Below, in pieces: positions 27,700-42,124 of a DNA stretch of 64,000 nucleotides. Within the stretch, counting starts at the first letter, position 1, and every line of letters starts with the position of its first letter. The stretch is from positions 98,502,226 through 98,566,225 of the forward strand of contig NC_086178.1 in NCBI RefSeq assembly GCF_023053635.1. The letters are read 5' to 3'. The notes beneath the pieces were generated by a model. It worked only from the letters and a program-made list of their open reading frames with translations. It ran no database searches and was not told the origin of the DNA. The position numbers and the translations under genes were made by a program. This DNA is from Elgaria multicarinata webbii. Taxonomy: Eukaryota > Chordata > Lepidosauria > Squamata > Anguidae.

Positions 27700-28045
27700 G
27701 TGATGCTTACCTTTAAAGTCCCATATAGCTGGGGGTCTACACAGGGTGGTCTCTAGGATATACAAGTACTGCTGCTGGTTCACTGAGATGGCCCCAATGC
27801 TATGGAATGATCTCCCAGTGATCATTCCATAGCATTGATTTTATCAATGGTTTATTTCCTTCCTGACCTTTCAAAAGGGATGTAAGACTGATCTGTTTCA
27901 GAAGACATTGGGATAGTTTTTTTTTGGTAGGTTTTCTGTATTATGAGTTTTGCACTGTGTACATATTTGTACACAGCTAACATTTCAGCCTAATCGTTTT
28001 ATGTTTTGTGATTAACCTTATCTTGTGATTTTTAAATAGTGTAAC
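27700..28045 (+). mobile_element. Old L2-type LINE 3' end
   Basis: It contains AATGCTATGGAATGATCTCC, which reads MLWNDLP as in L2-type ORF2 ends, then a T-rich tail with TTTGTACACAGCTAAC. It is diverged. A perfect hairpin at 27795-27837 lies within it. Confidence 0.5.
27795..27837. repeat. Perfect 18-bp inverted repeat, 7-nt loop
   Basis: CAATGCTATGGAATGATC, loop TCCCAGT, then the exact inverse. Since the left arm is L2 coding sequence, the right arm is probably a templated inverted copy. Confidence 0.95.
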
Positions 28046-28049
28046 TATC

Positions 28050-29691
<1,642 letters not shown>

Positions 29692-29957
29692 TCAGTGAAA
29701 TGAAAAGAAATTGTTTCCTTTAAACAAAGCAAAGGATGGAAATCCCAGCCCAGGGGTTGGGGGAATCCCAAAGGGGGATCCCAGAGTGGGGCACCAAGAA
29801 AGGCAGAGCCAGGACAGAAAATGTCAGGTCAGGGCTAGAGGGCAGAGCAGAAATAGGCAGGTTATGGGTGGAACCCAGCAGAATTTGGAGCTTTTCAGAT
29901 CCCCAGGATTGGTCCACAGTCAGCACAAAAAGGTGGTAGAATGGGCTGTACCACTAT

Positions 29958-30065
29958 TTATTTTTTATTTATTTAAAAAAAAAACCACATTTATATGCCG
30001 ACCCTTCGTTCTATTTGGATTTCAGGGCAATGTACTTTTTAAACAACAACAACAACAATTAACAC
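29958..30065 (-). mobile_element. LINE tail fragment, antisense
   Basis: TTATTTATTTAAAAAAAAAA, CATTTATATGCCGACCCTTC and GGGCAATGTACTT read as the inverse of a LINE/SINE tail. Confidence 0.5.
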
Positions 30066-31081
30066 AATTGATTTAAATCCAGTTTCAAAACCAGGAGCTT
30101 GCCAAATTGTAGCAACAGAAATTCACGATTAGATGTCCCTATACCGGAACTGGTGTGTGTGTGTGTGTTCACATTTTTTAATGCTTCTCCATGTAGAAAA
30201 CCCAAATGGAAACCCTTTTGCAAGTAAAAATTATCAAGAAGACTAGTTCAAGCTCAGCCTGATCCTTGCTCTGTTAGTTTTCTACTCACAGCAGTGAAAT
30301 TTAAAAACAAACGCAGGGAGCGTTCAGAAATGTGATCGCCCACCTGCAATCTGAAATGGTAGGGTGCATTCTATCACCTCATTTTGCTGCTTGAGTAGAC
30401 AACACTCAAGTGGTTACCTGACAGAACAATATATTGCTGTTTGGATCGGTACCAACCACCTGGGAACCCCACACAAGGAGACAGAAGTAACAAAGGAGGA
30501 GTTAGAAAATGTGCAGCTTCATGCACAACGCATGAGCAGTTATGTTCACGTAAGCAGTGCCTGCCAACTAATGCAATGGGACTAAATGTTCCCACATGAC
30601 TAAATGTTCATCAGCGTTAGTTAAGACTTCACAGTCTGGTTCACAGTAAATCATAGAAAACGTGGAGCTGAGCCAACATGACTTTTTTCTTTTTTGTTTT
30701 TTTTTACTATCCTGAGAGACATATGAAGTAATTAACGTCAGAGAGAACTGTTACTGTTCCAGAAATTATTGCTTTGCTCATTTAATAGCGAACCACAGCC
30801 TCTAATACTCAACTGGAAAAAGAGCACAAAATTTAATCTTGTGCATTTTGAGCAGAGACATTATGAAGGCTTTAATACTTACATGTAGGAATGCAAATGT
30901 TTGAAGATGATAATAATAATAGCAGCATTTTTTTTTATTGTGCAACCCTTCTAGACCGGAATATTTAGGCTGGCGTTAAGCACTCGGTACCAATGGTACA
31001 AAATGATCCAAGGATTGTATTTATTAGAGGACACAATCCAGCCAGATTTAAGCAGTTTTAGATCTCACTGGTATCAGTAGA

Positions 31082-31327
31082 AGAGTGTGGTGTAGTGGCT
31101 AAAGTGTTGGACTGGGAGTCGGGAGACCCACGTTCTAGTCCCCACTCAGCCATGGAAACCCACTGGGTGACTTTGGGCCAGTCACACACTCTCAGCCCAA
31201 CCCACCTCATAGGATTGTTGTGAGGATAAAATGAAGAGGAGGAGGAGGAGGATTATGTACGGCGCCTTGGATTCCTTGGAAGAAAAAAGGCAGGATATAA
31301 ATGCAATAATAAATAAATAAATAAAAG
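31082..31327 (+). mobile_element. tRNA-headed MIR-like SINE
   Basis: The head has an A-box-like TAGTGGCTAAAGTGTTGGAC and a B-box-like TTCTAGTCCCCACTC. The core GTGACTTTGGGCCAGTCAC and GGATTGTTGTGAGGATAAAA matches the MIR/CORE pattern. The tail CCTTGGAAGAAAAAAGGCAG and TATAAATGCAATAATAAATA ends at 31327. It is nearly full length and not a tRNA gene. Confidence 0.85.
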
Positions 31328-31477
31328 TTAAGCACTTGCTTAAACCTTTTCCAATGGATTCAACGGGGTTCAAAATATGCTTCCCTTAGATGAGATCATG
31401 CCCTCTTTATTTATTAAAACGTTTACTAGCCACTTTCAGCTTTGGCTCTCAGAACTGCATGCAGGATAAGATATAAG

Positions 31478-31735
31478 GAAGTGAGGCAGGTGGCGACTAG
31501 GAGGAGGGCTTTCTCTGCTGTGGCACCCCGGCTGTGGAACGAGCTCCCCAGAGAGGTCCGCCTGGCGCCTACACTGTACTCCTTTCGTCGCCAGCTGAAG
31601 ACCTTTTTATTCTCTCAGTATTTTAACACTTAATTTTAACTTAAATTTAAATTTTACTGTTCTAGCTCTGTATTTTAATCTTATATCAATTTTTGCTGCG
31701 TGGTTTTATCCTGGTTGTGCTTTTTATACGTTTAA
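31478..31735 (+). mobile_element. L2-type LINE 3' end
   Basis: It encodes EVRQVATRRRAFSAVAPRLW, NELPREVRLAPTLYSFRRQL and KTFLFSQYFNT with a stop, then tail sequence up to TGCTTTTTATACG. It is the same subfamily as 17710-18303. Confidence 0.85.
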
Positions 31736-31852
31736 GGCAGGGAGAGGGAATTAACGGTTTAAGGTACTTAATCAAGGTTTAAGGCACCCACAATTCCTGG
31801 CTAAATTCCTTCTGTTTAATGTTTGCTGGGCCACTCTTTATAAAAAATCCTG

Positions 31853-32285
31853 GGATTATGTAACCCTCTCTCACTTACAGTTACTGACTCTTAATTGCCT
31901 GCTAGCTCGGTTTGCCCGTGTGTGAAATGGGTTTCCTGGTCTACCATCTATCTCCCTTTCATTTAAATCTTGGAGAGGTGGGCTTGTGTACAAATGCCTT
32001 TCTCTGTGTTGTGACATACTCTGGATAAATTGGTGTTGTTTTTTTTAAACCTTCCCTTTAAAAAAAAAAGCCTGGTCTCTATTGGTTCTGTGAATTTAGT
32101 ATGCTGATTATGTAACCCAAACTTACTCTCCCTCTTGCAGTCATTGACTTTATTTGCCTGCTGCCTTAGTTTGCCTATGTGTAAAATGGGTGGTTTCTTC
32201 CTCTCTCCCCTCCCCCCGCTTTCAATAAATGGGCTCTCCCACAAACTGCTTTCTCTGTGTTATTATTCTGGAAAAATATTAAAGG
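31853..32285. repeat. Diverged direct repeat, about 250-bp period
   Basis: Two segments (31853-32035 and 32105-32285) share GATTATGTAACCC, TTGCCTGCT, GTTTGCC, TGTGTGAAATGGG/TGTGTAAAATGGG, CTTTCTCTGTGTT and ATACTCTGGA/TATTCTGGA in the same order. They may be LTR-derived, since one holds AATAAATGGGCTCTC. I see no coding sequence. Confidence 0.6.
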
Positions 32286-32714
32286 GGGGGCATTGGTGAA
32301 TTGAACTATGTAGCAAAAGGCTTGTGTATAGCAAAACAGGTGCCCTTGGGTCTACCTCTGATACCCTCCTTGGCTCCGCCTCCAGTGACTTCCCCTCCAC
32401 CCCATCAGTTAGATTGGCCACGTCTCCAGTGCAGAGACCTAAACACGACCCCCCCAAACCACCCCTCCTAGTGCCCCCCCACCTGGAGCCCCCAACCAAG
32501 CTCTCCCCACATGTTCTGACAGCCACCCCTGGCATGAACTGCAACCCCAGACACCCATCCCTAGCACAAGGCCCCACCCAGCAGACCCAGGCAAGAGCTT
32601 GTTATACGAATTTCCACTGTTTACCTGTATTGTAGGTTGCCAAGCAATGCCTAACAGGAAATCAAAGCTACTAACCAAAGATGCCACTCGAAAAGTGCCT
32701 TCTAGAGTGGCCCC

Positions 32715-33180
32715 ACATATGGGGACTCAGCCTCAGCGCTGAGTAAAAGTTACATAGTCTAATGTTTGAGGAGGTTCCCACGGGCTGAGAACAAAGAAAC
32801 CTTAAGCTCAGTGACGTAAATCATCAAGTGAACCAATAGGGTTCAAGTGCTAACCTAGCAAAGAAGCTACATTTCCACTTGCATGTTTGCAGATCTCAAT
32901 AAATGTTCGATTGCACTAACAAGCACACACCAACACTACTAACCACATGATGAATCACATGGACCAATGAATAAAGGCTGATGGTGCCGATAACCAAAAT
33001 GTATAAAACATCCCCTCAACAAGGGAGGGGGCGTGACATTGTATTTGCATGAGCGACAGTGTTACGCTTAACTCGAGTTCGGTAAACTCAGAAAACCCAA
33101 GAGGCCTCCAAGTCGTCTTTCTACCCAGTGTATACGTATCTGGCCACTCTGTTGCACTTGGTCCCAAACATATATTTATG
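32715..33180 (+). other. Possible solo LTR or promoter-bearing repeat
   Basis: A CCAATAGG (about 32836), a TATA-like GTATAAAACATCCCC (33000-33014) and the CpG-bearing GCTTAACTCGAGTTCGG downstream resemble an LTR promoter layout. I find no terminal duplication, so this is tentative. Confidence 0.3.
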
Positions 33181-33279
33181 TAACAAGCTCCTCCCCAAAC
33201 CTGTGCCCCCAGCCACCAGACCCTCACGTCAGCCATGAGCCCTTAACCCTAGCACCCACTCCCAGCATGAATTTGTGAT

Positions 33280-35365
33280 TATGGCATTGATATTATAGCA
33301 TTATGATTATGGCATTCTTCTGAGAAAACCCCTTGTGTGGGGTGGCTGGGTGGGCTGATGTATTCCCATGCTCTAAATCTAGGGAAATCTTCTCTTACAA
33401 CCCCAGTGTTGATAAACACCAAAGTCTCCATACCTTTCCTAACAAAACCTGTGATATCAGTGGCAAAACACGCAATAAATATTGAAACAATAAAACCTGA
33501 GAGCAGGCTTCTGAAACTCGCCATCCTCTCAAAATCAGATGTCTGGAATCCCAAATCACCCTTCCAAACTTGGGAATTGGGTTAGCTTTGATTTCTTTGT
33601 GTATGAAGTTTGTGAAGAATGCATAATACTGTGCCTTCACAAATGCAATTTCAACTTCAGATTTGCTTTCTGACATTTATTTTGGCTCAGCTCTCTAAGA
33701 TAGCAAAACCCTTTGGACTAGCCCATTAGTATGCAAAGCATTGCACAAATCCATCTCCCGTTAATGCAATCTGCTTTTTTTTCTTGTTCAAGCCACACTG
33801 TGCAAATAGCCGAATAAAAGAACATGTCTTTTTAAACTGTATCTGAGCTTTTACAAAAGTGTGTCTAGCAATTATTTCTCCAACCTTTGGTGACCAGTCC
33901 AGGTGTATTAAGGCTGTACTGCAGTTTCCTAAGAGTACTCCATCAAATTTCTGCAGTTTGCTTGAGAACGAAAGTGAGAGACACTGACCAATTGCCTACT
34001 GACCCCCACAAGGAGCAGCAACTGTACTAAAATTAGACATTCTCCTGCATAGCAGCTCTTTCCTGCAGTGATGCCACCAGCCAGTGCTAACGTGGCAAGG
34101 GTTATGTGATGTTTATCAGCTTCTTACTGCGTATGAAGGTGGAGAGATGCAAACAGACAATGCAGAAGGGGAAATAGGCAGAGGAACAAGGAAGGGTGAA
34201 AAGGACACTACAGCACGGAGCTGGGAAAGTGTGAAGGAGAAAGAGATAGAAAGGCAGACGGGCGTAAGGAGAAAACTAGAGATGTATGAGAAATTAGTTT
34301 CAATTTTGTTTTTTAAGTAGGATCTACTCAGTTCACGCCTCCCGGATTGAACATGGACTTGAACGCGATCTCCAATCAAAGTCCATGCACATGTTCAACA
34401 AATATGTACAACATCATGTGTCTACTTGAAAAATACACACAGACTTGCTTTAATCAATGGGAGAAGAATGTGTACATTTCAAAGATGTGGACAACTGATG
34501 CATACATTTGGGGAAATATGCATAAATATATGCATGAAAAGAAAGAACGAAGTTTGCAATAAATACAGAAATGAGTAGCAATAAGCTCTGAGGTGGAATT
34601 TGAAGAACCTCAAAAAGCTCAGGTTTGGCTTATACTCTCATCACTAGAGAAAGCCAAGCTAGAGCATTTGGCATTAACGCAAACTCCTGAAGTTGCCAGC
34701 CAAATGACAGTGGCCCTTATTCCAAGATAAAAGATCTGCATCTTCTAGGACTTCTCTTTAAGTTGACAGAGGCTTGTGCAGTGAACAGATGCATTGCAGG
34801 CAGGAATTCAACAGGTGCAGTTCTCACCTAGATGGGGATGCAGTGAGAGCAGCACCAAGCCTCCAAAAGGGGGTAACATTTTGCCTCAAAGGTGCCAAAC
34901 AAATAAGTAATAGCCTGGTTCTTAACAGGCCTGCAAGTGTCTGGGTTTTCTAACAAAAGAGGATTAATGAAGATAATGCAAATTGGCTTCCTTGGTTTAT
35001 TTGTAAATAACTATATAGGTTCTCCAACTACTGGTTACACATTTCAGCACTATTCAGAAGTCTAGCAGAAAATACTCTGTGATTGTAACATGTTCAACAG
35101 CTGCAGCAGCCATGGCAACAAGGTGGGTGGGGAAAACTCCTGACCATTACTGATCAATGACTCTAGAGATGCGAGCTATCTTCATGAGACAGCAATGGAA
35201 ATGCCCATCAACTAGAAGTATGCAAAATTACTATATGAGGAAGAGGTAGTGGTCTTATAGTGCTGAATTGTTTCATGTTTGAAACCAAACAAGCCTAGAT
35301 GGGAGTATGCCTGGCAGGGGCATAAGTAGCAGTTTCTATGTCTGAATCAGGTTCTCAATTCTACA
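33280..35365. other. Probable PHYHIPL intron 1, no gene seen
   Basis: Mixed sequence. Two overlapping minus-strand frames at 33279-33676 have no family features. No repeat is named here. Confidence 0.4.
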
Positions 35366-35428
35366 CCAAGGACCAGAAAGATATGGGAGAACACATTCCA
35401 AGGACCAGAAAGATATGGGAGAACACAT
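35366..35428. repeat. 32-bp tandem duplication
   Basis: CCAAGGACCAGAAAGATATG and GGAGAACACAT occur twice in direct succession without a mismatch, starting at 35366 and 35398. Confidence 0.95.
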
Positions 35429-35840
35429 GCAAGTATATTGCAGAAGTAGACACCCCTGGACTGAACCTGATGTTCTACGGTTGCAGAATTATCCTTGGAG
35501 GATAGCAAGTATTTGGAAATGGTTAAATCCACATGGTCAGGTCATGAGGGATAGCAACTTGTCTTTTTTTAAAAAAAAAACACACCCAATGGTACAGAAT
35601 TTAACACAATACAAATCCAGTGTTGTGGCACAATCAATATACTCAGAAGAAAAGTAGTTCCAAATGCAGGCCTGGGTCTCTGGATGTGTCCAGGAAAGGA
35701 GTGCCTCCATCAGGCAGTGAGATTGAGCAACAAGAGAAGAGGCAAGGTGAAGGAAAGGAGCCAGACCATCATATGCATGGATCTGTCCCCATTCTCTTGC
35801 TCATCAACATTTCACCCCCTGACTGTGCTGGTCCCGTATC

Positions 35841-35991
35841 CTCTACACCAGCCTTCTTCAACTTGTGCCCTTCAGATATTTTGGACTGCAACTCCCAGCA
35901 TTCCTGATCATTGGCCATGCTGTCTGGGGCTGATGGGAGCTGAAGTCCAAAATATCTGGTGGGCATCAACTTAGGGAAGGTGGCTCTACAC
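35841..35991. mobile_element. hAT MITE, CAGCCTTC family, copy 1
   Basis: The element is 35849-35983 (135 bp), flanked by exact 8-bp duplications CTCTACAC (35841-35848, 35984-35991). The ends CAGCCTTCTTCAACTT and AACTTAGGGAAGGTGG are inverse, and the interior TTGGACTGCAACTCCCAGCA pairs with TGGGAGCTGAAGTCCAAAAT. Confidence 0.85.
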
Positions 35992-35999
35992 AATCATAG

Positions 36000-37360
36000 C
36001 TACTGTTTTTTTATTGCTAGTGTTTCTTCTTTATCTTTTAAACACAAGTCTTTTCTTGGTCAGACCAGCCTTGGAATCTCAACAGAATGCAAAATAAATG
36101 ACCTCCGTTGTCTGTTCCTTGTCTCCGGTAATCAGAGGTATGCCATTTTACAGAGAGTAGTGTTGATCATGGATTTTGCACAGGGGAAAAACAGAGAAGA
36201 GAAGTCACTACTTCCCTAGAAGAAAAGGTACAGATCCCTTTATGGAACATAAGGAATCTTTTTAAAAAAGGAATAAATACAAGCCGTCCAGGAAAATCGA
36301 CTAAGGCATTGGATGCTGCACAATCTGCAGCTTGGATTCATACAGTAGAAATCCAAACTCATTGGAATCCGCTGCAGATTTCTCTGGAACTGAATGTTCA
36401 AACTGCTTCCATTAAAAAGCATTGTGCGACTGTGATGCAATATGGAAGTTCTATCTATGACAAGTCAATTTCTTTGGATGACCTCTAAGTCCTACAATAT
36501 GAAAGAAGAATCTCTCTCTATTCACTCTTGCCACATCATTCAGAAATGTATATGGCTCTTTTCCTGGTTATTCATCTTTTTACTCAAGTAAAAACAGGCA
36601 CAACCTCATCATAAGCTTTTCTTCGTAAGAAAGGAGCTTCAGCCAGGGAGATCATCTTGAAGCAGAATTGAGCACAGGATTATAGTCATACTTTTCTTTA
36701 TTCCCCAGCCTTTTTAAAAAATGGGGAATCAAAATTGCATACCGCATTGCAAATGTGGATACTCCAAAGACTGATACAGTCAAATTAGTTTTGATGGTTT
36801 ATTCTGAATTCCTTTCCTTTAAGCACTGAGCTTGTCTTTTCCACACTGAGCTAACATTGATTTTGAGACTGAACTCTGAACCCACCCAAAGAACATGCAC
36901 AAAAGGTTTCAAGAATGCTTGTCCCAGATGTTCAGAAAAATGGTTTTGTCTCAGCGCATTTTTCTGTTTAATAACAGCACCACATATTTCATGGTCTAGA
37001 ACCTTGTTTATTTGTGTTTTCTCTTTCGTTGTTTAATAAACTATTTGATTACATCGTTGACAGAAGAATTTTGAATTAACTCATGCAAATAAAATAAAAT
37101 AGAAAGCCTAAGGTGGGTCATAACCTGCTTTGAAGAAGATATTTATAGTTTCTATGGCTACTAACCAAACAGAAAAACTGTATTACTTCGTATCTAATAA
37201 CTGTGCTTTTTGAACGGATGCCAGAGGAGAAACAGATTTCTCCACAAATTTTTATTCTAAAATCAGATACTGGTAACTTCAGTAAGTTAAACAGGGGAGG
37301 GAGAATTCTTTGAACTGAAAATGTGAAGAGTCTAGTCACTGGGTTGAAACTAGATTTAGT
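36000..37360. other. Probable PHYHIPL intron 1, no gene seen
   Basis: Unique-looking sequence, with no exon or named repeat. Confidence 0.4.
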
Positions 37361-37440
37361 CATAAAGTAGACTCATTGAAATCAATGGAACTGAAGTTAA
37401 TTACAACTAACATAAATCCCACTAATTTCAATGGGTCTAT
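37361..37440. repeat. Small repeat of the TTTCAATGGG type
   Basis: GACTCATTGAAATCAATGGA and CCCACTAATTTCAATGGGTC are mirrored. It is related to 15355-15490. Confidence 0.5.
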
Positions 37441-39858
37441 GAGAAATTCGTTATCAGTACACTCTGTATAGGTACCTGATATCAAGTTTTGCATAATACA
37501 AAATCCAAAGCTTATTTGGAAGTTTTTGCCCAAGTGACACAACTACCAGAATTTGGAGGGAAGAAAAAGAAAAACATTTTCTAATAAGATAGTGGCAAAA
37601 TTCCTCAGGGATGTTTCGCATCGTAAGTGCTGCTTCACACCTTAAAAAAAGTAATGTAAAAATTGAGTGTGGAAAATGCAGAAAAAAGGTGACATTCAGT
37701 TGTGCCCACACAATGTTGGTTTTCACCCATATATATAATCACCAGAGAGTCAGGATTGGTTAGAGCTCCCTGTTGAGTGTACATTTTGTGGCAAATCCAG
37801 ATTTGCTGCTGTATAAAGACGTGAATTGATCTAAATTGCCAGAGTTAAAAGTAGAGTTTGAGAGGTTTCTGCTTAGAAGATGAATGATCTGTAGAAATTT
37901 CATAGGAAGTTAGAATTTTGATACAATTAGCAAACAAAAACAAATTTGTCATGTAAGGGAAATGCAAGTCCCTAAACTCTCCAAAACAAAACCACAAGAT
38001 TACTCAATTGACAAGTACATTCAAACATCCATAGCTGTATTTTCATGCTTATGTTTTTCTCCTCTGATTTGTGAATAGCATGGACGTTAGACTTTGCAAC
38101 TTCAGCTCAAGCTTATGAATAATCACCTAGGAGAGGAAAATTCACCTACAGGTAACCAACTGCAATTTACATATATGCATAGACAGGTAGGCTGCTAAAT
38201 GTTTGATGACTGATATTTTCAGACTTAACACTTCAGCCATATGATGACATGTAAATGTACAAGTTTTGCTGCCTTGAGTTTAATCCAACAGGAAAAGAAG
38301 TGAAAACACAGAGAACCCTGCTCATGGACAGAAAGTTCATTTTCAGATTCTGCATCAAGAAATTGATATTGCCTAATTATATTTGGTTGATTTTGGATAG
38401 GCACTTATGTTAGACCCAGCTCCTTTCAAAATGGAGAGAGAGAGAGAGAGAGAGAGATTTTCTACACGAGGCTGTTAATCTGCTGTATCTACTTTCACTT
38501 TCTTTGCAAAATTAAGATCCAAGCACAACACGAAGACCGCTTCCTTTCCTGCTTTTTCGTTATATAAGTGTAACGGAATAATGCAAATACACAAGTGAAA
38601 AAGTGGTTTCTTTTGCTTTTACAATTAAATACTGCATTTTCCCTGCTCTAAAAACCCTTATCTATAGCGCCAAGAGCTCTTGAGATACAGAAGTAAAACT
38701 GGAGGGTCACGTCATCTAAAGAACCCATAAACAACCATATGTACGGAGTGACAAGTGCACAATAAATGCCTCATGTAGAAAAACCCAGAGAGAGTGCCAA
38801 CATGAAAACTGTCTCTATCACAGGGACCTCAGTAACAAAGCCCTGCCCTAGTTGCTCAGACCAAAGAGCAAGCCTAAATTGAAAAGTCTTATAACCCTTT
38901 CAGGGACAACCATTTGACCAATGTCTCTGCCCAATTATTGTTATGAGGCCTCCCTACTGGTTTTCCTGCAGTCCTCTTGGTTGGCAAGACTTGGTTGGCA
39001 TACAGGCTGGGTCCCTGCTCAACATCCTTCAGATTGTTGGTTGGTTCAGGGCTTTTGTGGTCCCTGAATGAATTCCAGACCAAATTCTGTGATGTTTGTC
39101 ATTGGCTGTGCTTCCCACTATAAACAGAAGTGTCAATGCCTAATAAAGTGCTTGAAATGGGTTTTTTTTTAATCACTAAAGCAAAGACTTAGAAAAAAGT
39201 TTTAGAGGTGCTGTGCTAATTTTAAATATATCACCAAAAATAGCTGTTCCAGTCATGCACTTTATGGGGAGTACCACATATACTCCTAACCCACAGACCC
39301 ACACATAGCAAGAATATGTCTGAACCAATGTTAGCGATGAAAGCTGTGAACAATTGTTTTTCATTTCTTCCCACTACCATTCTATCACATGTCTGATTCA
39401 CAAATGGCTAATTGTATAATTAAGTTATTATCCATATGAGCAGTGACTAAAAAAAGAGTCAGAGCTGTCGAACACAGTGCTAGTTCATGTTGTGCTATCA
39501 GACTCCCACTCTTCATTACTGCCTTCCTTCCAGAGCAAACATCCAAAGGTTTGCAAAATTACTTTTAATTGCAAAAAGAACAACCCTTTTAAAGGGCACA
39601 CATTAAATAGCCGGGTTTGTTTTCCTCATTTTCCTGATTTAAAAACAAAATAGCTCTTCATTCCCTCTAGGTCGCCACATGCAAATATAATTAGTTAATT
39701 CTTTGATAGTTGCCTTTCCAACACACAGTGGCACTTCCTGCAGCCCTGCCTCCCAATTCTCTCATGAACATATAAACTCCTCTTAAGGTTTAAGATTATA
39801 TAGAAGTTATGGGGTGACTATCCAGAGAAGCTGCGAATATATCCAATATGTACAATAA
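37441..39858. other. Probable PHYHIPL intron 1, no gene seen
   Basis: AT-rich and unusually free of recognisable transposons for 2.4 kb, apart from a GA run at 38433-38457. It could hold conserved non-coding sequence, but nothing in it shows this directly. Confidence 0.4.
38433..38457. repeat. GA microsatellite
   Basis: About 12 GA units. Confidence 0.95.
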
Positions 39859-40175
39859 GGTGTCCCCAACTTTTTGGGGCTGGCAGGCACATTCAGAATT
39901 TTGAAGGAGTATTGCAAGTGTCCTCACAAAATGGCTGCAACCGGGGGCTTACCCAATCATAAAATGGCTGCTATGCTGGGCGTAGCTGGTCACAAAACAC
40001 TTATTTCCCAGAAGGCAAACTAGTGTGACTGAAAGAAAAAGTAAGGTAGATTCAGAGGTAGATTCTGAGCTACAGTACAGAAAGCCACTCTTTTGAACTC
40101 AAATACAGATGGTGCTGGAGGGCTGCACTTCATTTTTCAGTGTGTCAGTCTCTCACCTAATTTTTGTTTAAATCT
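39859..40175. mobile_element. hAT-like remnant, one end
   Basis: GTGTCCCCAACTTTTTGGGG then CACAAAATGGCTGC and ATCATAAAATGGCTGC is the left part of a hAT-type element. The right end is not clear. Confidence 0.45.
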
Positions 40176-40937
40176 TAAGAAATAAAACAAAGATCATGAT
40201 GAATAGGAAGTCTGGAGGGCACCAACTCAGGTGTCTGAGAACACAATGGTGTCCATGGGCATCACAATGGTGACCCCAGGAATAGGCAAACTGTGCAAGA
40301 ATAAAATACTGCTGTCTAGTCCATCGTATGTTTCAATTACCAACTGGGTACTTCTAGGATGCTTACAAGCAGACCATGTAAGCAAACGTCCCTTATACTT
40401 TGTCCCCAGCAAATGACAGAGATATTAATGGAGGACAGATCTATGATAGATCCTCATAGGTCTATCTTGTCACTTTCTTTTAAAGCTGTCTAAGCTAAGC
40501 AGGGCATGAGTTGGGATTGTGATCTTGCATCAGCCTGCATTCAGGTGATCTGGTAGCAAGGGGCGCTGCAATGACACTTTTTTGTAGACAAAAGGAAAGC
40601 GCAATTTCAAGGGATTTAAGGATCCAAATATTCTTCAGGACTCTTCAGAGGGAGTTTACTCTGCACATTCTGTCCGTGACTGTGTCAGTTTACGGAACTG
40701 AAAGTTGACATGATCTATCAACACAATTTCTACATAGACAATCTCTTCCCAGGAATTCATGCCAAGGTATCCCTGATTTACAGGGGGAAGAGTGGGTTAT
40801 AAAGCAGAAACAATTGCTGGAACATAAATGGAAGATTTGTGCCAGAGCTCAAACCCTAAAAAGAATTAATCTGAAGATCTATGCTGTGATGGTATAACAG
40901 CAAATAAATATTTTTCTCCTCAAAGTCCACTGAGCAT

Positions 40938-41210
40938 CACCAAGTAACAGCATGTAAGTGGGCCTTCTTGGTAGAGGCATTCACTCTCCAGAACACCCTC
41001 TCCCACTTGTTGATCAAGAAATGTGCTGAGCTTTAAACACCTCTTGAAGTCATAGTTACTTACACAGACTTTTCCTGACTTGTAATGGATTATGATTGTC
41101 TTATCGTAATGTGTTTACGTATTCATTGTTTTTTCACTGGATAGCGACCTTAGAATATTAAACATATTATAAAAGTAGTATAAATAAAAGTAGTATAAAT
41201 AAATTACATG
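40938..41210 (+). mobile_element. Old L2-type LINE 3' end
   Basis: GCCTTCTTGGTAGAGGCATT and CACCTCTTGAAGTCATAG are worn L2-type ORF2 end sequence. The tail GTATAAATAAAAGTAGTATA contains a short duplication. Confidence 0.5.
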
Positions 41211-41847
41211 CCATTTAGTGGGGCTATCTGGAGTGTTAAGGGGACATCCATTCAAGCCTTTTTCTCCTCACTGTTGGACTGGCTTCCACAGCTGAAGCAG
41301 ACCCAAATCCAAGGGATTTACACCAACACCTTATAACAATGACTGCATGGATCTGGGATACAGTTATTGTGATCTGAGAATAAAATGCTTGGAGAGGTCT
41401 GTCCAACCAAGTGAGTTCTTTATCTTGACCCTCACTGGTTTAATATATCAAGGACTGCCCCCAAATAGTTCATTAATTTAAACAGTAACTTTGAAAGCAC
41501 ATTTCACACCACTGGATTGATTGCTAAGGGATACTCACAGAACCTTTTAAAGTTTCAATATTGTTTGATAACTTTCTGTGCCTCTGGAAGCTCCTCCTCC
41601 TCCTCTTCCACCCTCACAATCCTCAGTTTCATTTACCCACACTAATGTCAGTGAATCTGATTGGCTGCAATGACCCATGTAAGTGTGTAGAGCATCTATG
41701 ACACATCAGATATGGCATTATGTTGCAAGTGGCAAAATCGCTTGGGTTGCCACAGCAACAGCACATAGAACTTAGCAGTATTATCTGTGGACCAATGACA
41801 ATGAAGGCAGAGGGCAAAGTGGAAGGACAACTGTGCTGAGAACGGAA

Positions 41848-42053
41848 TAATAGGAACATGGCTCCTTAGGCCATCTCGGACTATTTGTTCACCCAGCCCA
41901 GTATTGTATATCCTAACTGGCAGCAGCGAGGTACTCAAGCAGAGGGCTTTCCTGTTACCTGATTCTTTTAAATGAAGATGTCAGGGATTGAAAGTGGGAC
42001 CTTCAGCATAAAAACAATGTGCTCTACCACAAGAGCTATGATACCTTCTAAAT
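41848..42053 (-). mobile_element. tRNA-headed SINE, antisense, copy 1
   Basis: The right end TGTGCTCTACCACAAGAGCT is the inverse of a tRNA-like head (AGCTCTTGTGGTAGAGCACA). The body CCATCTCGGACTATTTGTTC corresponds to the copy at 43288-43494 and is worn. Confidence 0.65.
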
Positions 42054-42092
42054 GCGTAGTGCCAAAGAAGGAAGCACTGGGGATGCTCATGC

Positions 42093-42095
<3 letters not shown>

Positions 42096-42124
<29 letters not shown>
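42096..42124. repeat. CA microsatellite
   Basis: About 14 CA units. Confidence 0.95.

Noticed and set aside
31082-31150. Possible tRNA gene
   Set aside because: The tRNA-like head continues into a MIR-like core and SINE tail, so it is a SINE; the same holds for 43455-43494.
32324-32635. A proline-rich + strand frame
   Set aside because: C-rich sequence gives proline by composition; there is no start context, domain or neighbour to support it.
33279-33676. Two overlapping minus-strand frames with a hydrophobic stretch
   Set aside because: I considered a retrocopy of a small membrane protein but could not match any family.
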